Source of the DNA: Trachythela sp. YZ-2020
Lineage: Eukaryota > Cnidaria > Anthozoa > Malacalcyonacea > Clavulariidae
Direction: 5' to 3'
NCBI GenBank assembly: GCA_016169945.1
Contig: JADLSH010000114.1
Coordinates: forward strand, 1,214,001-1,278,000
DNA length: 64,000 nt
In this document: one piece after another, positions 53,041 through 64,000 of the stretch
How positions within the stretch are numbered: position 1 is the stretch's first letter
Layout: each line of letters opens with the position of its first letter
Made by a program: the position numbers and the translations under genes
The notes under the pieces: model-generated
What the model was told of the DNA's origin: nothing
The model's input: the letters and a program-made list of their open reading frames with translations, nothing else
Databases searched by the model: none

Positions 53041-53960
53041 TGTTACTACTAATCCACACGACACATATAAGCATAGCATGTACAGTAAATTTGTATTGCA
53101 GTATAGCGTGTTTTAAATATGCTTTCCTTACAACAAAGGAAAGGAAGTACTTCTTCCCAGGAATCAAAATGAAAGTTTAACATGCAGTTGTACTGCATAT
53201 TAACAGTATTTTCACCGGTTTCTATGTCAACATAATTCAGCTGTAAATTTACAATCGGGAAGTTTCTCATGAATGCCCCCAAAGCTGCTGGTCTCCCCGG
53301 AAATATAAGCAATCATTTCGTGTAATTTCGAAAATGGAATAAAGAGGAATGGTACATGTACAAAATGACCTTTTGGAGTACATTATACTCTTGTTGTTCA
53401 TGAAAATTAGTGGAATAACTGCTATTCCGCAAGCAGTTACATGTCTCCCGACAGTCAAAAATTAGAATTTAAAATTTTCCTGCGTGCTTTCCCAGTGCAA
53501 GTCTATATTTGCACCAAATTATACGTGTGTTGATTTTTTAGGTTAAAAGAGTTTTTACTAATGTCTAAACAGGATTGCTTTTTTATGGTTACTACTGTAA
53601 TTTCTAATTGAAACTAAGTATGGATAAAATATTGCAATTGAATAACTTTCAATACGTTTGCTTGCAATTCCGAGTAAGGCACTCCAAAGGAGTGTTCTCC
53701 CTTTTTTTTTTTTTTTGAGGACTCTTCAATGTTTATTTGTTGTTAGAAAAAGAAAATGCTGTGAAGCAATGCAAGTACAATAAGCTAGGATTTCCTTATT
53801 ACCAAATATTTTTTAGCGATTACAATAAATTGGAAACAAATGGACACTGTATAGTTCGCAGGATTTTCTATTTCTTTGCATTTGGCATAATCAAAAGACT
53901 GTTCCTAGGCGCAATAACACTTCAGTTAAAACGAGCAATGTTACAGCAAGACTGCGTACT
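53041..53960. other. Non-coding stretch
   Basis: AT-rich with a T15 run at 53701-53717. No gene recognised. Confidence 0.5.
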
Positions 53961-54303
53961 ATATACTATGATATTTAAGAGATAGAAAACACAAGAGAAA
54001 TACAAAACACAAGACAAATACCAGATGGGACAGTACAGGACATGTATAAATATCTCGAACGTGCGGTGCCAGTGTGGGTAGAGTATAGCAAATATGGCGG
54101 TTGACTGTTGTGTAAAACTACCTGAAGTTAGTCTAACTTCCAGACAAAGGGCCTTCACTCGAAACGTCGAAGTTCTCATTGTATTTTTCAGGTAGTTTTA
54201 CACAACAGTCAACGGCCGTATATACTGTATAGTCTATAGTACTATGATATTTAAGATATACAAAATACAAGACAAATACCAGATGGGACAGTACAGGACA
54301 TGA
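53961..54303. repeat. Nested repeat: direct repeats around an inverted-repeat element
   Basis: TACTATGATATTTAAGA plus about 60 more bases occur at 53964-54043 and at 54238-54303. Between them an inverted repeat (GGTTGACTGTTGTGTAAAAC and complement) encloses the block CTTCCAGACAAAGGGCCTTC, then GAAACGTCGAAGTTC. That text is widespread at retroelement ends such as Penelope-like elements. A related piece lies at 54955-55105. Confidence 0.65.
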
Positions 54304-54954
54304 CATGAGGAAATGTTACAAGCCAACTAAACAAACAAAATCAAATGAAAGAGAGGACAAAGCACATATGGGAAAGTGAAATAGCTAGCCGATAAACAAT
54401 CAACGGCACGATAACTGACAGGATAATTTGAACATTGCCAAGTGAACTATATCAGTATAGAGGAGCAAAAATCTGTTACCTCAAAGTTGCTCAAACTTGA
54501 GTTATCAATGTTGCCAATCCCAAACTTTATACATGTAGCTTTACAGCATCCCAGCGTGCATTTATTGAAGCGATCAATGATTCAGATTTGATTCAGATTG
54601 TATTCCAGGATGGAGAAAAATAGAAATCCTTATTTCATGGTAGTTCCATCACGAACTAAACTCTGAAAGAATATCACAACTTTAATAGATGATATTTCCA
54701 ACGTAATACGGTGTAAATGTGGTTTATAGGGTCTAGTACCATTTTTCGAATACTGCAGGAAAAGATTACATTTCATTTTTTAGGTAAACAATAACAAAAC
54801 CCACAAGCATATATAAATTTATTTAGCTAATTTGGCTCACCTGTATATGTGTATAAACCTATTGAAGGTCTTGCATAGCCATGCCTGCATGAAGATTATA
54901 CTGATTGTATTGCATCATTTCTGGAAAAATAAATTAATATAGTCAGGTACTAGA
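54304..54954. other. Non-coding stretch
   Basis: Nothing recognised. Confidence 0.5.
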
Positions 54955-55105
54955 GTGAAAATATCTCGAACGTGCGGTGACAGTGTGGGTAGTAGAGGGT
55001 TAGTCACTAACTTCCAGACGAAGGACCTTCGCTTGAAACATCAAAGTTCTTATTGTATTTTTCAGGTAGTTTTACACAACAGTCAACCGCCGTATAGGTA
55101 CTACA
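54955..55105. repeat. Second copy of the GAAACRTC repeat
   Basis: AATATCTCGAACGTGCGGTG onward matches 54047-54220, with the left inverted arm lost. Confidence 0.75.
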
Positions 55106-55606
55106 GTACATACTAGAATCTTGAAAATACACACTTCCCTATGGCTATAGTAGGTTATACTTTCCCACAATATAGTAATCATTTAGTGCAATATTTTATT
55201 CAAGGATCTAACTACGTGAAAAAATATGGAAAGAAGCGCTCTTATTTTGAGCGAAAATTCAGATGGTTAGGATTCCTCAAGCAAGCTCATGAATATTGTT
55301 TATCACTACCCAGACTGAAACCCAACAATCAAAATGTAAACATCATATATTTGTTCTTCAAGGCTACGATAACATAAACGAACAAGTACTGTATACCTGG
55401 GGCTATTAAAACAGATGATTATTCAGGATAGAGGCATGTGTTGATACAGTAGTTATTAGTTCTACAGTACTGTACATAGATTTCTCAAACTCATTAATAA
55501 TTCATGAGTAAAACACAAAGGAAATCACCACCGTATCGTTGTCTTGATACCACGGTAATAAACACCCATAAATTAACTCAACTTTCGCGTTGAATTTCTC
55601 TTTAAA
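55106..55606. other. Non-coding stretch
   Basis: One open frame at 55141-55377 without recognised similarity. Confidence 0.4.
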
Positions 55607-55812
55607 TACTGGTTTGTTTGAGAAGCTATATCATACACTCGAAGACGTTTATTATAGTGATTTAAAAACACCTCAAAGAATGTTAAAAAACTCGGCTAGC
55701 GCCTTGTTTTTCAACACACTTTTCGGTGTTTCAAATCACTATAATAAACTCCTTCTCGTGTATGATATATTACATAGCAATTCTACTAATCGCAATAAAG
55801 TCAAACCAGTTT
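55607..55812. repeat. Palindromic repeat, 206 bp
   Basis: ACTGGTTTG at the left pairs with CAAACCAGT at the right. TATCATACAC and TTTATTATAGTGATTT pair with their complements. Centre near 55710. The open frame across it is a by-product. Confidence 0.82.
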
Positions 55813-56743
55813 GAGTTAGGTTTACAAAATTGCAAATCCAATGCATAATTGTACAAATCTGTGCTCACAAAGTCTCATAATCTATTTGCACAATGTTGAA
55901 ATTTTTGAATCAAATTTTTCGAATTGATTTCATGAATCTTTGAAATCCATAGATGGGTGCTAATATGTGTATTCTTCCATGAACTCACAAAATAAGGCAC
56001 ATAAAGAAAGAATTCTAACGACTCACAATAACATTTAGAATTCATACTGTAACTATGTACAGCACTAAACAAAACAGTTTGGTTAATTAACCCATTAACT
56101 GGCAGTACCCTACCACTGACTAGTAAATTATCTGGTGTTGTCTGGAGTAAAATACTAAACTAGGGCGCATCTGGGCGCATTACCAGCTAATGGTTATGAA
56201 AGTATGGAACACTTTCTTTGAGATTCATTTTTGAATATTCACAGTAACAGATTTGCAACCGTTTTGCTAAGTATCTTCTGAGGCAATGGAACATTACTGA
56301 CTCTTGTTCGCATCAATGAAAGATCATGTATATATGTTTTTTTCAACACAAATGGCTTTCCAATGGATTTAACATACTAAAAACACTCTAGTGTAATGTA
56401 CTATGCGAGTGAAACGATTGTGCCGCTTTTCAAATATTTTGGCCAACTCACGAGTGGCATGACACTCCAAGACAGGACTGTTCTATTTAGTTGTAGTAAC
56501 CGCATTTACTCTATCGAGTTAATATATATGTCATACCCAGAGATTTACCTGATCGCAGACACCATGTTTGACGTCAAACACTTCACTGTAGTCTCAGTTC
56601 CTCATCAGCTTTTCCCAATCTCTGCCTTTCATTTTCCCAGGAGCTATCAAGTTCCACTATTCACAAGTTTATCCAGACCCACAGATGCTGTTTCATCAAG
56701 ACTAATATAGTACAAAAACTGTTTTAGTACATTAAGAAATACT
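55813..56743. other. Non-coding stretch
   Basis: An open frame at 56396-56710 has no recognised similarity. Confidence 0.4.
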
Positions 56744-57025
56744 GTACAGACCGTCAGACCCTAACTCCTCCACAGGCATTTCATTAATTGGAGCGGGCGG
56801 GGAAAATTAGGGAGTGCATGCAAGGGAGGAATGATAAAAGTGGGAATATCGAATGAGAAATATTCCGTGGAAACGCCTGCTGAATGTTTTGTTTCTTGGC
56901 GAAAGGGTCGATTACGTGGCAATCCTTAAAAATCTGGCTGAAATATAGCTCATCCATACATAAAACGATACATTTTCGTGTTTTCCTTCTTAGCTTGGTA
57001 TAGTTTAATAGTTATTGCTGAATAT

Positions 57026-57420
57026 CCGCGACTGCACATGATACACAGATCATAATTTTTAATTACTAATTACTAATTACTTCGACAGGCATATCACTTC
57101 ACTTTAGTGCGTCAGTTAAAACCAAAGTATTACTTTCTAAATCTTTGGCCAATTTACAGTTTCAACCTGATCCTTAGTCTCTAGTATTTTCGGTTTAAAT
57201 TTCTCCTCTTTCGTTTCTTTAATTTATGTCTCTGAAGTGATACACCCGTCGAATTTAAATAAAAAAAAAAAAAATAAAAAAAAAATAATATTTTAGCAAC
57301 GTTTGGAAAAGTTATATATAGGGGTAGGGGTATTATAAAGTAATGTTATGTATATACTGTATGTTTGTAATTGACTCTGAAAAGCCTCTTTGGGGAGAGT
57401 TAAATAAAGATTGTATTGTA
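57026..57420 (+). mobile_element. LINE 3' end nested in the Mutator-type element
   Basis: AATAT lies on both sides (57021-57025 and 57421-57425). The related element at 36.9 kb is the empty site. Contains an A-rich tract at 57257-57290 and a 3' end with GTTAAATAAAGATTGTA. No coding part. Confidence 0.75.
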
Positions 57421-57572
57421 AATATGATCCATATTAATCAAATCTGAAACGTTGAATTTTGGTATTGTCCAATACCGAAAAATGCACTGAAATTCAATTG
57501 ACTCCAGTGATAGTGATGTCGACATCATTAATGTGTCATTCAGTATGCAGTATGAGTATGTATTTGACTATA

Positions 57573-58326
57573 AATATTATTATTATTAATATTAAATTTG
57601 CATGTTCCCCTAGGGGCTTTTCAACATACAATTACAATTACAAAATATACAATCTAAAAACCATGCTTTAATATTTAGTTACCTAAAACAAATCTGTCTA
57701 TTAAAACCTTCGTAATATGTTCTTATGTATTAAATTCATTAAAATGTTAAATATATGCTAAGAATTTAAGAGATATTCTTTAAGTTTTTTCTTAAAGTCT
57801 TTGAGTTTGGGAATCTTTTTCAGTTCGTCATCAATTTCATTCCATATTTTTACTGCGCGATAGTAAAATGTTCTTTGCCCCGTACTAGTTCTATAGCTTG
57901 GGATGTCTTAGCGGTGGTTATTTCTACTCTGGGGATTATGAATGTCGGATCTTTTCACAAATTTATTTGCAAGGTAATCAGGTGCAAGATTGTTCAGACA
58001 TTTATAAGTCATTACCGTGTAATAAATAAGTAAATTTTCAATAGATAGCCATTTAAGTTCTTGCAGACCTGGTGTTACATGATCGAACTTTTTAATATTT
58101 TTGATGATTCGGCAAGCAAAGTTCTGTACTTTTTTGATGAAGTATTAGCCCACACAGTAGAACAGTATAACAGCTTGTTAATTACCAGTGCTTCGATGAG
58201 TGATTATAAAGTTTTCTTATCAAAACTCTCCTTTACTCAACTGATTTGACACAATTTATTTATGCACGTTGAAGTCAGTTTAGAGATATGGTCATCATAT
58301 GTGAGACGTAAATCGAAATGCATCCC
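57573..58326 (-). mobile_element. 5'-truncated LINE, 3' end, nested in the Mutator-type element
   Basis: Minus-strand blocks of the RT C-terminus: LRLTYDDHISKLTS, LLYCSTVWAN, LQNFACRIIKNI, LKWLSIENLLIYYTVM and VKIWNEIDDELKKIPK, with frame breaks. The (AAT)n tail is at 57573-57592. The sister element at 36,690-36,720 is uninterrupted here, which fixes both edges. Confidence 0.82.
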
Positions 58327-58689
58327 ATGTATAACTTGAAGGAAAATTATATGCAAAATAATAACAATGTATAACAAATCTAAAAGCATATATGCGTAGA
58401 AGTTTATCTTGCCATCGGAAGCGTGACAGTTAGGGCAAAGTAGTTTCCCATCTTCCTTAGCCTTTTGTAATAGCCTACGTTCATAAGAATCATTAACAAA
58501 CTCTTTCTTCAGACGATTATACTGCCATCAAATATGTGGTGAACATCTTCTGCCATCTTGAAAACATTATTCAGCAGGCGTTTCCCTTCGCATTACCCGC
58601 ATTTCTTATGCCGCTCGTGCGTGCCCCTCCCTGTTTTTTCAAGCCTGCTCCAATTAATAAAACGCCAGTGGGGGAGGTAGGTACAGACC

Positions 58690-59089
58690 TTAACTTCGGA
58701 AAATTCAACCCCCCAAAATACATGAACCATTTCAGGTTGACAAACAATATTGGTTCTGAATTTCTACTAACCAGGCTTTCAATGATCGGGATGAGGGTTA
58801 TGAGAATAGTCTAAACGAATCTAATAATCGACGGTCGTGTTTCTCATTTTTTTATTTAAATCAAAATAGAGTATTCGGAAACTGTAACGTTTTTAGCGTA
58901 ACTTGTTTTTTTTTAAGAAGGGACTTGGGTATCGCTTAGAACGTACGATGTAGTTTTGAAATACATTTGAGACGTCAAAAAACTTGTCCTTCATTCATTT
59001 TTATTACATTTTACACACATGCAGTGGTTTTTCTTCAATTTTTGAATCGGTTTTTCGGTTAGCTCAAAATAGTCTAGCTGGAGTAACCG
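58690..59089. other. Non-coding stretch
   Basis: Nothing recognised apart from short T runs. Confidence 0.5.
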
Positions 59090-59096
59090 ATCTTTA

Positions 59097-60421
59097 TAAT
59101 AATAATAATAATAACTTTATTTACCCACGGTACTATTTCACTAAGATTTAAAAATATTTACAAGACGTGATCTTCCAATAGGCCGTGCTAGGTAATTACA
59201 AATAAATACATATATAGTATAAGTACAACAATATAACAAAGATAAATACGATTAATGATGAAGATGCCACTGGTTTACGCTCTAATTAATCCCATATTAG
59301 TTTTGAAAGTTGTCAAAGACTGTAGGTTTTTAAGTTAGATGGTAAATTATTCCAAGCCACTGCTCCTCCACAGTCTTTAAATCCACGAAATCTCGTAATC
59401 TTTTAAGGACATAAAGACTCTTGTTTACCTTCTAGTTATTAAGTCAACTTGAGAATGCCAGGTTAAGGTCTCATCTATCATCAAACCCAGTGATTTGGAG
59501 GCGCTAACACGCTCAATAGGCGTGTTTCCAATTTGTATTAGCAAACCATCGTTACTTTTTTAAAGTTTTTATGTGATCCAATAATCATGTATTCAGTTTT
59601 TCTAGTGTTTAAGCTCAATTTATTAGCTGCCATCCAATCTGAAATATTAGCTAGGTCATCATTCAACGTTTCAGTAACTATTTTTATGTCATTGCTTGCT
59701 ATTCCTATTTGAGTATCATTTGCAAACATATCACAATCCGCATTTTTTAAACTATTGGGAAGATCGTTAATGTAGATAAGAAAAAGCAATGGGTCAAGAA
59801 TTGAGCCCTGCGGAACACAAGTAATTGTTGTTCGTGGTTCAGACAATTTGCCATTAACTTGACAAAACTGGGTACGATTTGACAGATAAGACTTAAACCA
59901 GTCATGGGTTCTACCTCTCACTCCATATAGATACAGTTTTTTTAAGTAATATATCATGATCAACAGTATCAAATGCCTTTTTTAAGTCCAAGAATACTAC
60001 TCCATTGAGTATCCCGTTGTCCATATTATGATACCATTGATTTGTCATTTTTAACAGTGCAGTGACAGTGGAGTGAAGGGGTCTAAAGCCATGTTGTGAA
60101 TTAATTAGTATGTTCGACTGTTGCAAATAGGAATAGAGTTGGTTATGGGCAAGTTTCTCCATTGTTTTGGCAATTACCGATATAATCGATATAGGGCGAT
60201 AATTATCCATGTTAGATTTAACGCCACTCTTGTAGATTGGAGTAACTCTTGCAACTTTCCAATCACATGGAAAAATGCCAGTAGATATAGACTAATTAAA
60301 TATTATTGTAAGAGACTTTGCTATGTAGGGAGCAGCCAATTTAATAAGTTTAGCCGGCAATCTATCTAAACCCGATGCCTTAGTAGGTGACAGTGTTGAC
60401 AATAATTGGTAATTGACAATA
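59097..60421 (-). mobile_element. LINE with mutated catalytic site and internal deletion
   Basis: Minus strand: SPTKASGLDRLPAKLIKLA (about 60400), YRPISIISVIAKTMEK, VVFLDLKKAFDTVDHDILL, a frame change near 59945, VPQGSILDPLLFLIYINDL, then MFANDTQI where the catalytic YxDD/FxDD has become ND, and AANKLSLNTRKTEYMIIGS. After 59440 a large piece is deleted and only the end remains (VTTFKTNMGLI-like text). The tail is (ATT)7 at 59097-59117. ATCTTTA may be the target duplication (59090-59096 and 60422-60428). Confidence 0.85.
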
Positions 60422-60428
60422 ATCTTTA

Positions 60429-61164
60429 AAAATAAAATATTCATTCCGGTTAACCGATTAACCGCCTCAGCCTACAGTTTACTATGAATTCATTAACTCA
60501 TTGTCAAACAGCAACCACAGTACACTGCATAAACTCCATGCTATTGTGTAGCCAAGCCTTGTGTAGTCAAATGCAGTTCTGTCATGGTCATGCATCGCAA
60601 AGCATGGAAAATGGAGGTCTGACATACAGGTTAGTTGCAATTACCTCCACAAATAAACCATCTTGTGTGACGAGCGAGATAATTTTCTTATGTTTTTATT
60701 CCCCTCTGTATATAGGGCCTGTACGATTATCGAGTTCATATCCAAAACCTATAGCAGTGATCTTGGTCACCAGTGCTTGTTTTGACACTGTGTTTTGAGT
60801 TGCTAAAATTGTAAAACAAACAAGGAAATCAAGGAAACCTGTCAAGTTTTTATTAGTCACAGCAGGAGAACAAATTAGATAAAACTACAAGGCGACTTTC
60901 GATTCCTGCCAGTGACCCAATGGAAACAGTGTCATGTGCAATACAATATCTTGTTTGATTACCCCCCTCATTTTGCAAACGTATTTGAAGCTTAATTATT
61001 CCTCAACTTTACCCTATGGTGTTGCTAGCAATGTTCAGTCTAGACAAGAATACCAAAATAAAGCACTACACATGATGCAAAACCATTTAGCCAGATAGGT
61101 TTACCTAAGGTATTGTTGGATGTGTATGTGTGGTAACGTCAATTCAACAATATGTATGGCACTT
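60429..61164. other. Unrecognised stretch
   Basis: An open frame at 60484-60798 is cysteine-rich and partly hydrophobic but matches nothing I know. Confidence 0.4.
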
Positions 61165-61368
61165 AGCTAATTAGCCAAGATGAAATTTGAAAATGACCTA
61201 TTTACTAAGGCCGGTGGAAGTAAGGTACCAGCTTACCATAAACCTGTATTGAATTGCAGTTCAGCAGTTGCCATTCAAATTTCCATGTATTTTGTCAATG
61301 AAACATTAGAGTCAATCATCTTAATGAGAAAACCTCACAGACAAAAGCAATTTTCACAAGGTTTAAAT
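61165..61368 (+). CDS. Possible cys-loop receptor exon (N-terminal ligand-binding part)
   Basis: Follows an acceptor-like AGCTAATTAG. Reads KFENDLFTKAGGSKVPAYHK, PVLNCSSAVAIQISMYFVN and ends near a possible donor (TCACAAG/GTTTAA). The pattern of a charged helix (ENDLF), then RPV-like KPV, N-x-S, and alternating hydrophobics (VAIQISMYF) is that of the start of nicotinic acetylcholine receptor-type subunits. The usual continuation (I-x-x-x-D-E-K) is not clear. No second exon found, so it may be an isolated or dead exon. Confidence 0.35.
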
Positions 61369-61898
61369 GCAGGCAGGTTTATAATATTATGGTAAGCTGA
61401 TACCTTACTTCCATCGGTCTAATTTAGATATAAAATTATATATGTCCACCAACCTTATAAATACATAACAATCTAGGCTAATCGGATCAATTGAAGTTAA
61501 CGACCCCCCTATGCCAATGGGGTCGTATACTTCATATACTTCAATATGGGGTCATATTCGGATTGAAGTATACGACCCCCCTTGTATTATATCGTTAAAT
61601 TTACGGATTTTCGTGTTTGTGTCTGTTTCAAAGGAATTTTTATGACTTCCCTTCTATTGTCTATGTCTCAGTTTGACCATGAAACAAATTCGAAAGACTT
61701 TCAACACGACCAATAATATGCACTTGAGGTGTTTAGTATCTGTTCGATGACTCATTGCTGGAAAGGCATTATAAAAGGCCTTAAAATGTTTGGCGAGCAT
61801 ACTGCAACAGTATTCCACCAACAAAATTTCTCCCCACGATGAACTGCGAGAAGTATTTGGCAATTGCTCTGGAGTACCCAACGTGAGAAGACAAAGAT
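61369..61898. other. Spacer; end of a possible virus-like gene before the hairpin
   Basis: GGGGTCGTATACTTCA repeats and its complement lie at 61500-61580. From about 61810 a short frame (YSTNKISPHDELREVFGNCS) ends at TAA 61898-61900, eight bases before the hairpin. Its gene is not recognised. Confidence 0.35.
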
Positions 61899-61908
61899 AA
61901 ACAAAACT

Positions 61909-61945
61909 GGTTCCTTTAGGAACCACCAAATACATAAAAAGAAGC
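61909..61945 (+). promoter_or_regulatory. Histone-type mRNA 3' hairpin plus purine-rich element
   Basis: GGTTCC, loop TTTA, GGAACC (61909-61924), followed directly by ACCA and by TAAAAAGAAG at 61935-61944. The sixth stem pair is C-G here and T-A in the copies at 43031 and 46424, a second compensating change. This is the only hairpin away from the 40-46 kb cluster. Confidence 0.72.
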
Positions 61946-62003
61946 TAAACGAAATTCTCGATATAAAAAGCATGAATAATAATCATGAATCATGACAAAA
62001 AGC

Positions 62004-62409
62004 TAGTGATGGGTGATTACCGATACCAGGCCCAAACCGGAAGTGGTCGATACTGCACGGTATCGAAAAAGTGTTTTGATTACTTTTAAAATTAGACATT
62101 TATTATAATCCTGTAGTTTTCATGGTTATTTCCAATAAAATTTACGTACTTTTTCGTATTTTGCTGCATTTATCAATTTAATCAAACTTCCTTTACTTTG
62201 TTTGACATTCTATCCACTTTCCTTATTAATATTCCTGACCTCCCCGACAGAATAAATTATGAAAAAGGCGGGAAATAACAGTCGTGACTTACATTTATTA
62301 TGTTGAAAATTGGAGGAAGTAATCGTTTGGGTAATCGATACCTCGATACCTTTACGAAAAAGTAATCAGTATCGTATCGAATCAGATACTGGTGGTATCG
62401 CCCATCACT
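62004..62409. mobile_element. MITE with AGTGATGGG ends
   Basis: AGTGATGGGTGATTACCGAT at the left; the reverse complement of the right end reads AGTGATGGGCGATACCACCA. Inside, further GGTATCG/CGATACC pairs occur. No clear target duplication. A G12 run follows at 62417. Confidence 0.7.
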
Positions 62410-63126
62410 TTTGGGCGGGGGGGGGGGGGGTCGTATACTTCAATGGCAGGAATGAACACCCCCAGAGGCAACTGGTTTTGTTTCTAAACGTCTCATTGAC
62501 TTTTTAAAATTGCAATTTCTCTCATAAGGGACTTTAATATAAAGGGTGCATTGTTGCACATTAGTTCCCTTTCGCGTCATTTTTGAGAGTTAAAGATCAC
62601 TCTTTATCTACTAGAACAGATATTAGGACACTTTGGAACTACTTACCATATGAAATTTGTCAGGAATAGCATTGATTTAGCAGATTTACCACGGCAAATG
62701 ACTGTATTTTCGAGTGAACTGCTCAGGATTCGTTGTATGATCATGAAACGCATTTGGGCGATTTCTCTTCGCTTTTTCACGTAATTATCCATCGCTGACG
62801 TTCTTCCTGAATATAGAAAGCTTTCGTCTTGTTATATATTGAAACATTTTGTTTTAAGACAGCTAAAAGACGTCGGATTCACATATATTTTGCCATCTTT
62901 TTCAACACATGACTCTGTCCGTCCATTGAACGACTTTTGTCTGCAGTGCTTCCACTCGCCCAAAATTGAATTTCCTTTTCTCATCCTTATTTTTTATAAA
63001 ATTTCCTTCCAAAAAATTGCAAAATTTCCTTCCAAATTTCCGGGCATTAGCTATTTTCCTCTGTTTTTACTACAAAACCAAGTCAAACATCTCCTCAAGA
63101 TGTGCGAAATTTTGAATATGAATTAA
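62410..63126. other. Non-coding stretch
   Basis: An open frame at 62839-63126 has no recognised similarity. Confidence 0.45.
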
Positions 63127-63276
63127 GGGTCTTTTCCACTCATCGCAAAAACCAGCTCGCAAACTCGCTGCGAGTGCTTGCATCTGATTAAAATAGACTG
63201 TCGAGCAGTGTGATTGGATGAAAGTACATGCAGCGAGTTAACGCGAGTTGGCTCTTGCGATGAGTGGAAAAGAGCC
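63127..63276. mobile_element. MITE, 150 bp, TTAA-flanked
   Basis: Ends GGGTCTTTTCCACTCATCGC and, inverted, GGCTCTTTTCCACTCATCGC. TTAA stands directly before the left end (63123-63126) and one base after the right end (63278-63281). Inside, AACTCGC pairs occur. Confidence 0.82.
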
Positions 63277-64000
63277 TTTAATCAATTACGTTTTACATTG
63301 ATCAGGTTACTGATAAGTTAATTAATGAAGTTCTGGCGCTTCAGTTTGTCCGCCAACATTTCTTCGGTATGTTTAGTTCAGAATGCTTTTTTAAACAAAT
63401 TTTATACTGAAGGCTGTCATTTAGCAGAATCTCAGACTTCTAGACTGACTCTTGCACAAAATGATGCAGTTCTCTGAACCTCTGATGTTCGCAGCCTAAC
63501 GAAAATAGCAATCATGTTTCTATAGTTTTCACTGCTTTCGAGCTTTAATTTTATTGAAAAAACGAGTCATCGGCGTACAAAGACGAGCAGAATTGAACAC
63601 CTTGAATTAAGCTAAGTTCCCCTTGTTTTTAAAATACAGCTGAGATACGAGAACTGTACAAACCCTCTATTTCCAGCAACACTCACCATTCATGCATTCC
63701 TTGCTTCTGTCATTAATAACATCATTACGTTTACATTAACGTGTCATTAAGTAACAATTCAAAAACTTCTCTACAAGCTAACAATATTTTTTTCTTACTG
63801 ATGTAACAAATAGTTATTAAATTTGCCTAAAAGAACTGACTCGTTATATTATGGACCAATGTGGAGTTTTACCGTAATTGCGTATATATATCCAATTCGG
63901 GACAAATACCTTTGTCTTCAAAACATGCGGCTACGCGGAAACGATTGATATATATGCGAAGTGTTGTATTGGAATAAATATGTAAAAACAGTATTTGTGA
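63277..64000. other. Non-coding stretch to the window end
   Basis: AT-rich; no gene or repeat recognised. Confidence 0.5.

Larger units (their letters stand above)
56761..58680 (-). mobile_element. Mutator-type element, same family as 36385-37097, with two nested LINEs
   Basis: Ends CTAACTCCTCCACAGGC (56761) and, inverted, CTACCTCCCCCACTGGC (58680). GTACAGACC occurs at 56744-56752 and 58681-58689, but 8 extra bases (GTCAGACC) separate the left copy from the element. Read on the minus strand it follows 36385-37097: KEFVNDSYERRLLQKAKEDG and CPNCHASDGK at about 58500-58400, then GACATCATTAATG text. Without its two insertions it would be about 770 bases. Confidence 0.85.

Noticed and set aside
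55590..55814. 74-codon open frame
   Set aside because: It spans both arms of a 206-bp palindrome.
1..64000. tRNA or rRNA genes
   Set aside because: I looked for T-loop consensus and rRNA-like conserved blocks and saw none I could support.

Overview
The window reads as AT-rich nuclear DNA of an invertebrate animal, most likely a cnidarian. Spliced genes with GT-AG introns, TATA boxes, many non-LTR retrotransposon remnants with short simple-repeat tails, short palindromic elements, a P2X7-tail zinc-domain gene and Mutator-like transposases all fit. No bacterial operons, rRNA or tRNA genes were recognised. The assignment is inference from gene families; the sequence does not name the species.

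Layout. 0-12 kb: the 3' end of a cytochrome P450 coding sequence whose haem cysteine is replaced, several LINE (non-LTR) elements, and a 45-bp minisatellite that was split by a nearly intact LINE. 14.15-19.83 kb: a 5.7-kb unit with long perfect terminal inverted repeats at TTAA sites. It carries a short spliced gene on the left and a frameshifted gene with a P2X7-type cysteine-rich domain on the right, plus two nested insertions. 20-30 kb: small TIR elements, a repeated short exon-like block, and a 3-kb element whose direct repeats follow the split order of Ngaro/DIRS-like elements. 31-36 kb: an intact 690-codon Mutator-like transposase between short inverted repeats, followed by a broken relative.

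36.3-49 kb is the most unusual part: a graveyard of virus-like (Maverick/adintovirus-like) genes. It holds a protein-primed family B DNA polymerase remnant, a spliced HMG-box-like gene, two copies of an unnamed cysteine-containing protein, and tandemly duplicated modules encoding a basic hydrophobic protein, a C2H2 finger protein and small charged proteins. The modules carry conserved TATA boxes. At least three small genes in or related to this region (a fourth is degenerate) end a few bases before a 6-bp-stem, 4-nt-loop hairpin that closely resembles the replication-dependent histone mRNA 3' hairpin, followed by a purine-rich block like the U7-binding element. The stems covary between copies. 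If real, these genes would make non-polyadenylated, S-phase-coupled mRNAs. Mutator-type elements with exact 9-bp target duplications interrupt two of these genes.

49-64 kb: the 5' end of a LINE with a 2A-like motif, mariner MITEs and a broken mariner transposase, a second Mutator-type element containing two nested LINEs, a LINE with a mutated catalytic site, a possible cys-loop receptor exon, a fourth clean hairpin and further MITEs. Exact target-site duplications let the insertion order be read at many places.
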